Below are positions 25,059 to 34,301 of a DNA stretch of 44,394 nucleotides, in pieces. This DNA is from Chloroflexota bacterium (GTDB lineage Bacteria; Chloroflexota; UBA6077; FW602-bin22). The DNA lies in assembly GCA_016875715.1 (NCBI GenBank), contig VGOZ01000022.1:1-44394 (forward strand). The letters are read 5' to 3'. The position numbers and the translations under genes are program-made. Position 1 is the first letter of the stretch. Each line of letters opens with the position of its first letter. A model generated the notes under the pieces. The model made no database searches and was not told where the DNA came from. It saw nothing but the letters and a program-made list of their open reading frames with translations.

Positions 25059-27113
25059 TCACGGCAAGCTCGTGGACAGCAGCAGGCTCCCATCCGGAAG
25101 CACTCGCGCGCTCTGACCGGGGTAGATCACCGTCGTTGTGTCCACCTGTTCGACGATTGCCGGGCCAACGACCGTCTGATCGATCTGGAGCGTCGCCCGC
25201 CTCCACACCGGCGTCGGGACCGCGTCGCCATACTCATCGAACCACACCGAGCGCTCCGCCGGCGGGCGCGGCGCTTCGGGCGTGAACTCCCCCTCCGCGA
25301 GGGCTGGCAGCGGCGCGCTCCTCTGCACGTGCACCGCCACGATCTCGACCGCACCGCCCGGGTCGCTCTGTCCGTACGCGGTTCGATGGGTCGCGTGGAA
25401 TCGCCGAGCCAGTTCCACGAGCCACGCCGAGTCGACGGAACCCTCCGGCAGCGGAACGGTCAGTTCGTGCGACTGACCCACGTAACGGATCTCGGCCGAA
25501 CGCGCGCGGTGAAGCACCGCGTCGCCGACATCATCCCGCGCCATCGCCAGGGCGCACTCTCCATCCAGCGCGCCCAGCAGTGTCTCCAGGGCGTCCCCGT
25601 CAATTTGGTCAAGAGCCCGGCGGACGGTTGACCAGCGCTGATGCTCGATCTTCGCCACCAGTAATCCCTGTGCCGAGAGGACGCCCGGCGCCAGCGGCAC
25701 GATGACCCGCGGAACGCCGAGTTCGGCGGCGAGGCGCCCGCCGTGGACCGGGCCGGCTCCCCCCAAAGTGACGAGGGCATATTCCCGGGGGTCTTCGCCC
25801 CGCTTGATCGAGACCAGGCTGAGCGCATTTGCGAGGACGCCGTTGATGACTCGATGCATGCCGCGCGCCGCGGCGATTGTGGCAAGACCGAGGCGCACGG
25901 CAACCCGATCGTGGATCGCTCGCTCGGCGCGCTCCCGGTCGAGTGGGATCAGACCACCGGCGAGTCCGGCTGGATTCAGGTATCCCAGCACCAGACTCGC
26001 GTCGGTCACGGTCGGTTCGGCGCCCCCGCGTCCGTAGCACGCCGGTCCCGGGTCGGCGCCGGCCGAGCGTGGCCCGACCGAGAACCCTCCGCCATCGTCG
26101 ACCGAGGCGATCGACCCTCCGCCGGCGCCAACCGTCTCCACGTCGATCATCGGCAAGCGGAGCGGATAGCCACCCACCCGGCCCTCGCTGGCCACGAGCG
26201 GTGCACCGTCGCGCACAAGCGCGACATCGGCACTGGTCCCGCCGATGTCTATCGTCAGCGCGCTCCCGATCCCGGCGCGACGGGCCGCGGCCTGTCCGCC
26301 CAGAACGCCGGCCGCCAGACCCGACAGTACCGTCGCGACCGGGCGTTCGAGCATCGCCTCCGCACTTGTGATGCCGCCCCGCGAGTGGATGATCTGCAGC
26401 GGCGGCCGTACCCCGGTCTCCCGCAGGCGCTCGCGCAGGCGTCCGACGTACCGCTCCATCACCGGCCGGACGTACGCATCGAACCCTGTGACAGTCAGGC
26501 GCTCGTACTCGCGGAAGCGGGGATCGATCCGATGGGAAAGACTGAGCGGTAGATCGGGTCCCAGGCGTCGCGCGATCGCCGCAGCCCGCTCCTCGTGTAC
26601 CCCATTCGCGTAGGCGAACAGGAAGCAGATCGCGATCGCCTCCACGTTGAGTCCCATCAGGGCGCGCACGGCCCGCTCGACTCCGGCTTCGTCGAGAGGG
26701 CGGACGATGGAGCCATCCGGCGCGACCCGTTCCGCCACCTCCTGCACGCGATGGCGCGGTGCGAGGAAGCCCGGGGTCTCGGCCTCCATGAACAGGTCGT
26801 ACATGCGCGTCCGCTTCTGTCGGCCCAGGTAGAGCGTGTCCCGGAACCCCTCGGTCGCGATCACGCCGATCCGCGCGCCGCGGCGCTCCAGGATCGCGTT
26901 CGTCCCTACGGTCGTGCCGTGGACCACTCGCTCCACGTCCGTGCCCGTCGCTCCAGCCTGGCGGAACAGATCCTCCAGCGCGGCCGCGAACCCGATGCTC
27001 TGATCCTCGGGCGTCGAACGCACTTTGGCGGTGTAGGTCCGTCCAGACGAAGGTTCGAAGGCGACCGCGTCGGTGAAGGTCCCCCCGACATCGACGCCAA
27101 CGAGCAACCTCAA
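25059..27113 (-). CDS. hyuA: Hydantoinase/oxoprolinase HyuA-like subunit
   Basis: A 684-residue ATP-dependent hydantoinase/5-oxoprolinase/acetone carboxylase beta-type subunit. The actin-like ATPase fold is marked by GVDVGGTFTD at the N terminus, HGTTVGTNAILER near 70, the central TIDIGGTSADVAL and GAGGGSIASVD. HyuA with HyuB hydrolyses cyclic amides such as hydantoins or 5-oxoproline at the cost of ATP. The start is a TTG overlapping the HyuB stop (TTGA); the open frame upstream runs antisense-like through hyuB and is not real. It is coupled to HyuB and ends 91 bp from the broken NUDIX gene. Confidence 0.9.
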   Translation of the reverse strand: MRLLVGVDVGGTFTDAVAFEPSSGRTYTAKVRSTPEDQSIGFAAALEDLFRQAGATGTDVERVVHGTTVGTNAILERRGARIGVIATEGFRDTLYLGRQKRTRMYDLFMEAETPGFLAPRHRVQEVAERVAPDGSIVRPLDEAGVERAVRALMGLNVEAIAICFLFAYANGVHEERAAAIARRLGPDLPLSLSHRIDPRFREYERLTVTGFDAYVRPVMERYVGRLRERLRETGVRPPLQIIHSRGGITSAEAMLERPVATVLSGLAAGVLGGQAAARRAGIGSALTIDIGGTSADVALVRDGAPLVASEGRVGGYPLRLPMIDVETVGAGGGSIASVDDGGGFSVGPRSAGADPGPACYGRGGAEPTVTDASLVLGYLNPAGLAGGLIPLDRERAERAIHDRVAVRLGLATIAAARGMHRVINGVLANALSLVSIKRGEDPREYALVTLGGAGPVHGGRLAAELGVPRVIVPLAPGVLSAQGLLVAKIEHQRWSTVRRALDQIDGDALETLLGALDGECALAMARDDVGDAVLHRARSAEIRYVGQSHELTVPLPEGSVDSAWLVELARRFHATHRTAYGQSDPGGAVEIVAVHVQRSAPLPALAEGEFTPEAPRPPAERSVWFDEYGDAVPTPVWRRATLQIDQTVVGPAIVEQVDTTTVIYPGQSARVLPDGSLLLSTSLP

Positions 27114-28900
27114 CGGCGTGCGAGGGCAGGGAGCGGACCGCGATCCAGCTCCGGGCGTGGCTCCCGCGTCGCCCCCATCCGCGCGCGCCGGCGACTCGTC
27201 CCCACTTCGTCGACCGAGCCATCCCGGGCCAACTCGACGCCGTAATCCTCCCGCGCGGCGTCCGGCGAGACTCGGCCATCGCGCACGTCCTCCGCGACGA
27301 GCGATGCCGCACGATCGAGCGGATCGCCGTACCCACCGCCGCCACTCACCCACACGTGAAGGCGGTCCCCCGCGCTCAGGCGCACGATCTGCTTCGAGGC
27401 AACGGTCTCCTCGCGGCCATCCCGCCGCGCAACCCAGGCCCGACTGCTCGGCGCCGACATCCCACCGGCGATGCCCCAGGGCCGGGTCGTGTGCCGCTCG
27501 CCGCGGTAGGTCGCGGTCGCATCGCCCCGCAGGAGGTGGAACACCTTGTACGTCCCCAGGCCACCGCGCCACTGACCTGGGCCGCCGGAGTCACGGCGCA
27601 ACTCCCAGCGCTCGATTCGGACAGGAGAATCCCCTTCGATCGCCTCGGCAGGGATGCTCATGCAGTTCGTCGCATCGGTCTCGACGGCGTCGACCCCATC
27701 CATCCCAGGCCGCGCCCCCATCCCTCCGGCACCCAGTTCGCTCGTGACGTAGGTGCGCCCGGTCAGCGGGTCGATGCCGCCGAAGTTCATCACCAGCATC
27801 TGGCCCGACGAGGCTGCCGGCAAAGTGCCCGGCATCGCCTGTACGAAGCACCCCATGAGCACGTCGACGAGTCTCTTGACCGAGGCCGTCCTCGCGTTGA
27901 CCGGCGCGGGCGGACTCGGATCGACCATGCTCCCGGCCGGTCGGGTGATGCGCACGGCGCGATAACAGCCAGTGTTGTTGGGGATGTCCGGGCCGGTGAC
28001 CGCGCGGATGACGTAGTAGACCGCGGAGAGCGTCGAGGAGCGGACGCAGTTATACGGTCCGGAGAGCTGAGGGCTGGTGCCTGTGAAGTCGACGTGGACG
28101 TCCGACCCGTCGATCGTGACGCTGGCGGCGATGCGCACGGTCTGGCCGACGCGCACGCCGTCGTCGTCCATGTAGTCCTCGAACCGGTAGGTCCCATCCG
28201 GGATCGCCGCCAGGCGCGCCCTCGTGACCGCCTCCGCCCGGTCCGCCAGAGCGCGATGGGCAGCCTCGAACGCGTCCGCGCCGATGTGCGCCACCAGGTC
28301 CACAAGGCGGCGGCGGCCCACATCGCACGCCGCGATCTGGGCGCGCAAGTCGCCGAGAACGGCGTCGGGAACGCGGACGTTCGCGCGCAGGATCGCGAAG
28401 ATCACCTCCACGGGTCGTCCCGCCTCGATCAGGCGCAGTGGCGGAAGGCGCAGGCCCTCCTGGAAGAGATCGGTCGCGTTCGGCGGCAGACTCCCCGCGA
28501 CCATTCCACCCATCTCCTGGTGGTGGCACATCGTGGTCGTCAGGGCCACGAGTCGCGGGCCGCCCACCGCCTCCACAAAGACCGGCATCACCAGCGTGAT
28601 GTCCGGCAGGTGCGTGCCACCCTGGTACGGGTCGTTGAGCGCGAAGACATCGCCCGGCACCATCGTCTCGCGGGGGAACGACGCGAGGACCTGTTCGACA
28701 GCCGGAATCAGGCATCCGAGATGAATCGGAATCGCCGCGGCCTGGGCGATCACCTCGCCATCAGCGGAGAAGATCGCCGATGACGCGTCGAGTCCCTCCT
28801 TCACAATCGGCGAGTAGGCCGCGCGGAGCAGGCTGGACTCCATCTCATCCGCGATCGAGGTCAGCCGGTTGCGGATGACCTCGAGGTGGATCGGGTCCAT
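27110..28900 (-). CDS. hyuB: Hydantoinase/oxoprolinase HyuB-like subunit
   Basis: A 596-residue HyuB-type subunit that partners HyuA. Diagnostic stretches are MDPIHLEVIRNRLTSIADEM at the start, FALNDPYQGGTHLPDITLV, PYNCVRSSTLSAVYYV, a GGGGYGDPLDR motif and a VSPDAAREDYGV tail. ATG at 28900 is chosen from the conserved N terminus and a TACAAT element 10 nt upstream; the open frame upstream covers the divergent promoter region. No Shine-Dalgarno is visible. It is divergent from an amidohydrolase, which could act on related ring-opened or N-acyl compounds. Confidence 0.92.
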   Translation of the reverse strand: MDPIHLEVIRNRLTSIADEMESSLLRAAYSPIVKEGLDASSAIFSADGEVIAQAAAIPIHLGCLIPAVEQVLASFPRETMVPGDVFALNDPYQGGTHLPDITLVMPVFVEAVGGPRLVALTTTMCHHQEMGGMVAGSLPPNATDLFQEGLRLPPLRLIEAGRPVEVIFAILRANVRVPDAVLGDLRAQIAACDVGRRRLVDLVAHIGADAFEAAHRALADRAEAVTRARLAAIPDGTYRFEDYMDDDGVRVGQTVRIAASVTIDGSDVHVDFTGTSPQLSGPYNCVRSSTLSAVYYVIRAVTGPDIPNNTGCYRAVRITRPAGSMVDPSPPAPVNARTASVKRLVDVLMGCFVQAMPGTLPAASSGQMLVMNFGGIDPLTGRTYVTSELGAGGMGARPGMDGVDAVETDATNCMSIPAEAIEGDSPVRIERWELRRDSGGPGQWRGGLGTYKVFHLLRGDATATYRGERHTTRPWGIAGGMSAPSSRAWVARRDGREETVASKQIVRLSAGDRLHVWVSGGGGYGDPLDRAASLVAEDVRDGRVSPDAAREDYGVELARDGSVDEVGTSRRRARMGATREPRPELDRGPLPALARR

Positions 28901-28910
28901 ATGTGCGCCG

Positions 28911-28916
28911 ATTGTA
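28911..28916 (-). promoter_or_regulatory. -10 of hyuBA, near-leaderless
   Basis: TACAAT on the minus strand with 10 nt to the ATG. There is no good -35 box. The rest of the 271-bp divergent gap to 29171 is somewhat AT-richer and has no gene. Confidence 0.45.
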
Positions 28917-29134
28917 CGAATGGGTCCATCCGCCGGCTCACCGCACAATGCCGCATTACGGCACGATACGTTCGATACCCGTTTCGACAACCGCGCGGAA
29001 TTAGGTGACATTGATGTCAGGATCGCATTGATTAAGGGCGGCTCAAGGAACGCTGCGCGGTGTTGCGTCGCAGCGCATCCACCCGTGATCCTCTCCTTCG
29101 CCGCGGTTTGAGGGATCCCCGGGCACGTTGCGCA

Positions 29135-29140
29135 TAGACT
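29135..29140 (+). promoter_or_regulatory. Possible -10 of the amidohydrolase operon
   Basis: TAGACT, 31 bp before the ATG at 29172, with GGAGGG in the leader. A TTGAGG at 29108-29113 is the nearest -35-like hexamer but its 21-bp spacing is too long. Confidence 0.3.
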
Positions 29141-29171
29141 GCACTCAGCGTTCCTCCGGAGGGTTTCCACG

Positions 29172-30437
29172 ATGCCGCCGACGATCCTTCGCTGCGCCGG
29201 ACTGGTCGATGGCACCGGCGCGCCTCCCGTGCTTGACGCCGCGATCCGGATTGAGGATGGCCGCATCACAGCCGTCGGACCCGCCGCGTCGGTAGCCTCC
29301 CATCCCGATGAGAGGCCGGAGTTCTCTGACGTCAGCCCGCACTGGATCTGTCCGGGCTTGATCGACGAGCACACTCATCTGGGTCTTGCCGGGGATGGGC
29401 GCTCGTACGAAGAGATGGCCGAGGACCTGGACGAGATCATGATGCTTGCCGGGGTCTTCAACCTGGGCCTGCATCTTCGGGCCGGGATCACGACGCTGCG
29501 GGACAACGGCGCCCGCAATCGGGTCGGCTTCGCGCTGCGCGAGGGCGCTCGACGCGGGTACATCCCCGCGCCCCGGATGTATGTCTGCGGGCGGCCGATC
29601 ACCTGCACCGGCGGCCATTTCTGGTGGTGCAACGAACAGGCCGATGGCGAAGCCGAGATCCGCCGCGCCGTACGGCGCCTTGTTCACGAGGGTGCCGATC
29701 ACATCAAGATCATGGCCTCAGGCGGCGGCACGCGCGGGACGATCCCCGGGCGCCCCTCGTACGAAACTGCAGAACTGCACGCCGCGGTCCACGAGGCGCA
29801 TCTCTTCGGGCGACTCACCGTCGCCCACTGCCGGGCCAAGGAGTCGATGGTCCGCGCGATCCACGCGGGACTCGACCTGATGGAGCACGCGGAGTTCCTC
29901 GACCCCGACGGCGTGATGCGGTTTGACCCTCAGATCGCCGCGATGATGCGGGAGGCCGGAATCTGGGTCAGTCCGACGCTTCAGGCAGCCGGCTACCCGA
30001 CCGTGCTCGCATTGCAGGCGAAGCGCGAGAAGGATCGGCTCTCCCGCACGGAGGAGCAGCTTCTGGCCGCGGCCGAGTCGCGTCTGGAGACGCGCGTGCA
30101 CCATTTTGGCTTGCTGCTCGAACACGGACTGTTGCCGCGCATGGTTGCCGGGTCGGATTCCGGTTGCGGGAACCTCGCCTTTGGCCATCTCGACTACGAC
30201 CTCACGCTCATGCACAGGGGCGGGATGACTCCGATGCAGGTCCTCGAGTCGGCCACGCGCATAACGGCCGAGGCAATCGGCGCCAGCGCGGAGATCGGCA
30301 CGCTGGAGGTTGGCAAGATCGCCGATCTCATCGTCGTCGAGGGCGATCCCAGCGCCGACGTGAGTGCGCTGGGTCGGGTGAGGGCGGTCTACCAGGAGGG
30401 GCGTCGGGTCCACGCCGCGCCCGTGGCCACCGGGTAG
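29172..30437 (+). CDS. Amidohydrolase family protein
   Basis: A 421-residue metal-dependent amidohydrolase of the imidazolonepropionase/prolidase-like group. Metal and catalytic residues are seen as His-x-His in IDEHTHLG near residue 68, Lys in DHIKIMASGG, His in VAHCRA and LMEHAEF, and Asp in VAGSDSG. The C-terminal GTLEVGKIADLIVVEGDP is typical. The substrate may be an N-acyl amino acid, a dipeptide or a cyclic amide. GGAGGG lies 8 nt upstream of the ATG. It is first of a three-gene operon with an alcohol dehydrogenase and an enolase-superfamily enzyme. Confidence 0.93.
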   Translation: MPPTILRCAGLVDGTGAPPVLDAAIRIEDGRITAVGPAASVASHPDERPEFSDVSPHWICPGLIDEHTHLGLAGDGRSYEEMAEDLDEIMMLAGVFNLGLHLRAGITTLRDNGARNRVGFALREGARRGYIPAPRMYVCGRPITCTGGHFWWCNEQADGEAEIRRAVRRLVHEGADHIKIMASGGGTRGTIPGRPSYETAELHAAVHEAHLFGRLTVAHCRAKESMVRAIHAGLDLMEHAEFLDPDGVMRFDPQIAAMMREAGIWVSPTLQAAGYPTVLALQAKREKDRLSRTEEQLLAAAESRLETRVHHFGLLLEHGLLPRMVAGSDSGCGNLAFGHLDYDLTLMHRGGMTPMQVLESATRITAEAIGASAEIGTLEVGKIADLIVVEGDPSADVSALGRVRAVYQEGRRVHAAPVATG

Positions 30438-30448
30438 ACTGCGCGGCG

Positions 30449-31480
30449 ATGCGTGGAGTAGTTCTGCCCGGCGATCGCCGGGTCGAATTCCGTGACTTCC
30501 CGGATCCCCGTCCCGGGCCTGGCGAAGTAATCCTGCGCATGCGCGCGTCCGGCCTTTGCGGTTCGGACCTCCGGCCGTATCGTGCCGCCGCGGGATCGAG
30601 GCCCGAGCCGCTCTGTGTCTCCGGCCACGAGCCGTGCGGCGAGGTGGCGGAGGTCGGCACGGGTTCGCAACCGGCCACCGTGCGGGTGGGCGCCCGGGTC
30701 ATGGTCCATCACTACAGCGGGTGCGGGTCGTGCAAGCACTGTCTGGTGGGCTACACCCAGATGTGCCTGTCCCACCACGTCGTCTACGGGTTCAGCGGCC
30801 ACGGCGGGAACGCCCCGTGGATGGTCGTCCCCTCGGGCACACTCGTGCCGCTGCCGGACGAGCTCTCGTTCGAGGCCGGCGCGGCGATCTCTTGTGGTAC
30901 CGGCACGGCCTACAGCGCGCTGAAGCGGCTCGGCGTCTCCGGGCGCGACACGCTGGCGATCTTCGGCCAGGGTCCGGTGGGCCTCAGTGCCACGATGCTG
31001 GGCCGCGCCATGGGCGCGAGGATCATCGCGGTGGATCTCTCCGCGGAACGACTCGCTCTGGCGCGCGCGCTCGGAGCGGAGCACGCCATCGATCCCGCGA
31101 CGACCGACGTGGTCGCGGCGATCCGCGCGCTGACCGACGACGAGGGCGCCGAGACCGCGCTCGACTGTACGGGCAGTGGGCTCGCCCGGGCCCAGGCGGT
31201 GCAGTGCGCGCGCATCTGGGGCCGCGTCTGCTGGGTCGGCGAGGGCGGAACCGTGACGCTCGAACCGAGTCCGGATGTCATTCACAAGCAGCTGACGATC
31301 TACGGGTCCTGGACCTTCAGCACGGTCCTGCTCGCCGAGTGTGCCCGCTTCATTCGCGATCGCGACGTACCAATCGATCGCCTCATCACCCACCGCTGGA
31401 ACCTCGCCGAGGCCGAGACCGCCTTCCGGACCTTCGACGCCGGCCAGACCGGCAAATGTGTCTTCAGATTCGATCGATAG
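30449..31480 (+). CDS. Zinc-dependent alcohol dehydrogenase (MDR family)
   Basis: A 343-residue medium-chain dehydrogenase. The catalytic zinc site is suggested by Cys in GLCGSDLRPY and His-Glu in SGHEPCGEV. The structural zinc motif CGSCKHCLVGYTQMC (C-x2-C-x2-C-x7-C) is complete. The Rossmann motif FGQGPVGL follows, then an Asp (AVDLSAERL) suggesting NAD preference. ATG 30449 sits 11 bp after the amidohydrolase stop; a longer open frame upstream overlaps that gene and lacks homology. It probably oxidises a sugar or polyol such as sorbitol or threonine-like substrates; identity unknown. Confidence 0.92.
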   Translation: MRGVVLPGDRRVEFRDFPDPRPGPGEVILRMRASGLCGSDLRPYRAAAGSRPEPLCVSGHEPCGEVAEVGTGSQPATVRVGARVMVHHYSGCGSCKHCLVGYTQMCLSHHVVYGFSGHGGNAPWMVVPSGTLVPLPDELSFEAGAAISCGTGTAYSALKRLGVSGRDTLAIFGQGPVGLSATMLGRAMGARIIAVDLSAERLALARALGAEHAIDPATTDVVAAIRALTDDEGAETALDCTGSGLARAQAVQCARIWGRVCWVGEGGTVTLEPSPDVIHKQLTIYGSWTFSTVLLAECARFIRDRDVPIDRLITHRWNLAEAETAFRTFDAGQTGKCVFRFDR

Positions 31481-31500
31481 GCGGGCAAGGGAGGGCGCCG

Positions 31501-32673
31501 GTGAAGATCGTCGACGTACGGGCGACACGACCAATCGGACCCTTCGAGTGGACCCTGGTACGGCTCGAGACCGACGACGGGGCGATCGGGTACGGCGAGA
31601 TGCCCATCTTCTCACGGGTCCACTCCGACGATCTGACGCAGGTGCGAGAACTGCTGGTCGGGCGACGGCCGCACGATGTCGAACCGCTCCTTGCGCCGCT
31701 CATGGTCGCCTTCGCGCACGCGCGTAACCCGGGTCTGGTCCACGCGGTCGAGATCGCGCTTCTCGACCTGGCCGGCCAGGCGATGGGCGTGCCTGTCTAC
31801 GTGCTGCTCGGTGGGAAGTACCGGGACCGCATTCGCCTTAATGCCGATTCGCACGGCGGTGCAGACTGGTCGCCTGCCCTCATCCGGGAGAACCGCCACC
31901 TGGCCCAGGAGGAGAAGCGGCTCGCGGAGATCTATCGTCCAGATGCTTATGCGCGCCACGCCGCCGAGGTGGTGGCCGCCGGGTACGATGCGGTGAAGTT
32001 CGACGTTGACTTCCCCACACCGAACAAGAAGGATCGCGACGATCGCTCGATCGCTCCGGCGGAGTTACGCGCGATCGTCGAGGTGGTCGCAGCGATCCGC
32101 GGCGCGATCGGACCCGACGTAGACCTGGCGATCGATCTCCATGCCGCGTACAACGTCGCTGACGCGCTCCGAGTCGCCTACGAACTCGAACCGTTCCGTC
32201 TCACGTGGCTCGAGGATCCGGTGCCTCCCGGCAATCACGAAGCGATGGCGAAAGTGACCGCGAAATCCCGCATCCCCATCTGCACAGGTGAATCGCTCGT
32301 TGGGCGCGAGGCGTTCCGGGATTTGCTCACCCGTCAGGCCGCCGACATCATCCAGCCGGATACGCCGCGTGCCTCCGGGATGCGCGACCTCAAGAAGATC
32401 GCTGACCTGGCCGATCTCTATGCGGTGTCGATCGCGCCCCACAACATGACGTCGCCCATCGGGACGATCGCGGCGGTGCACGCCGGCGCGGCGATTCCGA
32501 ACTTCCTGGCGCTTGAGTTTCACTGCCGGGGAATCGCCTGGTGGCAGGATTGCGTGGCAGGTCCACCGCTCATCGAGCGCGGCAGCATCGCCGTTCCAGA
32601 GCGTCCCGGTCTCGGCATCGCCGTGGATGAGGCGAGCCTGGCGGCCCACGCCGTTGGAGACCTCTGGCTCTGA
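31501..32673 (+). CDS. Enolase superfamily sugar-acid dehydratase-like protein
   Basis: A 390-residue mandelate racemase/muconate lactonizing enzyme family protein. Metal ligands are Asp212 (IDLHAAYN), Glu238 (WLEDPVPP) and Glu264 (CTGESLVG). A general-base His314 in IAPHNMTSP pairs with Asp287 in IQPDTPR, and a Lys is in VKFDVD at about 166. The pattern fits acid-sugar dehydratases such as galactonate dehydratase-like enzymes, though a specific sugar cannot be named. GTG 31501 is chosen: GGAGGG lies upstream and the longer frame overlaps the dehydrogenase. It is the last gene of its operon and ends 13 bp from a convergent CrtI-like gene. Confidence 0.9.
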   Translation: MKIVDVRATRPIGPFEWTLVRLETDDGAIGYGEMPIFSRVHSDDLTQVRELLVGRRPHDVEPLLAPLMVAFAHARNPGLVHAVEIALLDLAGQAMGVPVYVLLGGKYRDRIRLNADSHGGADWSPALIRENRHLAQEEKRLAEIYRPDAYARHAAEVVAAGYDAVKFDVDFPTPNKKDRDDRSIAPAELRAIVEVVAAIRGAIGPDVDLAIDLHAAYNVADALRVAYELEPFRLTWLEDPVPPGNHEAMAKVTAKSRIPICTGESLVGREAFRDLLTRQAADIIQPDTPRASGMRDLKKIADLADLYAVSIAPHNMTSPIGTIAAVHAGAAIPNFLALEFHCRGIAWWQDCVAGPPLIERGSIAVPERPGLGIAVDEASLAAHAVGDLWL

Positions 32674-32686
32674 CCCGGACGCGGTC

Positions 32687-34282
32687 TCAGCGCGCGTTCA
32701 GGATCGCACGCGCCGCGTTATGTCCCGGCGCGCCCATGACGCCTCCCCCGGGGTGCGTGCCGGACCCGCAGAGGTAGAGACCGCGGATCGGCGTCTCGTA
32801 CCGGCTCCACCCCGGGAACGGCCGCAGGCTGAACAGTTGGTCGAGGCTCATCTCGCCGTGGAAGATGTTCCCGCCGGTCAGGCCGAAGCGCGTTTCCAGG
32901 TCGAGCGGGGAAAGACAGTGCCGGTGGAGGATGATCTGCTTCAGATTCGGCGCATACTCGGCAACCGTGTCAATCACGCGATCGGCGAACCGATCCCTCT
33001 CCTCAACCCACGTCGTGCCGACGAGGTGGTACGGCGCATACTGGACGAACATCGACATCACATGCTTGCCGGGCGGTGCGAGTGACGGATCGTAGACGCT
33101 CGGGATGGTGATCTCGATGAGCGGCCGTTGGGAGGTGCGCCCGTTGCTGGCGTCCTCCCAGCCGCGCTCCATCGTTGCCAGGTCCGGGCAGATATGGGTG
33201 GTGCCGCGGTGCTGCGGTCCCGGCGCCGTGCCGGGCACTGCCCGGTAGTCGGGCAGGCCGTCAAGCGCGAGGTTCATCTTGAACGACGAACCCACGCAAC
33301 GGTACGCCTCCACCTCGGCGCGGAAGTCATCCGGAAGCTCCGCTGAGTCGAGCAGGCGCGTGAACGTGCGCTTGGGATCGGCGTTCGAGACCACGACGCG
33401 CGCCTCAATCTCCTCACCGGACGCAAGGAGGACACCGCGCGTGGAGCCGTTCCGAATCAGGATGCGTTCGACCGGCGCGCCCGTCCGGATTGTCGCGCCC
33501 GCCGCCCGGGCCGAAGCCGCGATCGCTTCCGAGACCGCGCCCATGCCACCGCGCGGAAATCCCCAGAGACCGCGTACACCGCCGACGCCGCCCATCTGGT
33601 GGTGCAACAGGACGTATCCGGTGCCGGGCGTTCTCGGCCCGCCGTTAGTGCCGATGACACCGTCCGACGCCAGCGCAACTTTGAGCCGCTCGGACACGAA
33701 CCAGCGGTCCAGGAAGTCCTGAACGCTTCCCGTCATCAGGCGAACAAACATCGCCAGGTCGGCCCGCCCCAGATTCACGAGGTCGAGCCCCAGCCTCCCT
33801 AGGGCCAGGGCATCCTCCATACCGCGGGGCGGCACATCGGGGGGAGGCCGAAGGAGGGTTGGCTCGACGACGCGGGCGACACGCCCGAGGAACTCCTCGT
33901 AGCGCGGGTATGCCTCCGCATCGCGAGTTGAGAATCGCGCAATCTCCGCCTGGGTCCTGGCCATGTCGCGCCACATGAAGAAATGAGAGCCATCGGGGAA
34001 AGGCGCGAAGTAGGCAGGCTCCTTCGGGGTCACCGCGTAGCCAAACCGCGCGAGGTCGAGGTCCACCACGACTTTCGACTGCATCAGGGAGACCAGATAG
34101 GCCGCCGACGAGTAGCGGAAACCGGGGAAGATCTCCTCGGTCACGGCCGCGCCCCCCACCTGATCGCGGGCTTCGAAGACGGCGACGCGACGTCTGGCGC
34201 GCGCAAGGTAGGCCGCCGCGACGAGCCCGTTGTGTCCACCGCCGACGATCGCGACGTCGAGGGGTGCGGTCCGGTGCCGCAT
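32687..34282 (-). CDS. CrtI-like FAD-dependent oxidoreductase
   Basis: A 531-residue phytoene-desaturase/PYROXD2-like flavoprotein. The N-terminal FAD motif is IVGGGHNGLVAAAYLARA with a VFEARDQVGG tail, and the C-terminal FAD-binding GLYLCGSGTHPGGGVMGAPG is present. The middle region RGGMGAVSEAIAASARAAGA is typical of CrtI-fold enzymes. No other carotenoid gene is in the window, so it may be a generic amine or carotenoid-like oxidoreductase. ATG at 34282 lies 20 bp after the stop of the methyltransferase gene; the open frame further upstream runs through that gene. Confidence 0.9.
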   Translation of the reverse strand: MRHRTAPLDVAIVGGGHNGLVAAAYLARARRRVAVFEARDQVGGAAVTEEIFPGFRYSSAAYLVSLMQSKVVVDLDLARFGYAVTPKEPAYFAPFPDGSHFFMWRDMARTQAEIARFSTRDAEAYPRYEEFLGRVARVVEPTLLRPPPDVPPRGMEDALALGRLGLDLVNLGRADLAMFVRLMTGSVQDFLDRWFVSERLKVALASDGVIGTNGGPRTPGTGYVLLHHQMGGVGGVRGLWGFPRGGMGAVSEAIAASARAAGATIRTGAPVERILIRNGSTRGVLLASGEEIEARVVVSNADPKRTFTRLLDSAELPDDFRAEVEAYRCVGSSFKMNLALDGLPDYRAVPGTAPGPQHRGTTHICPDLATMERGWEDASNGRTSQRPLIEITIPSVYDPSLAPPGKHVMSMFVQYAPYHLVGTTWVEERDRFADRVIDTVAEYAPNLKQIILHRHCLSPLDLETRFGLTGGNIFHGEMSLDQLFSLRPFPGWSRYETPIRGLYLCGSGTHPGGGVMGAPGHNAARAILNAR

Positions 34283-34301
34283 CACCGGGCCGCGAGCAGA
34301 A

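Noticed and set aside
27356..28783. A 475-codon plus-strand open frame opposite hyuB
   Set aside because: Antisense shadow; hyuB motifs on the minus strand are unambiguous.
30389..31615. A 408-codon minus-strand open frame opposite the alcohol dehydrogenase
   Set aside because: Shadow of the dehydrogenase, whose zinc and Rossmann motifs are clear.
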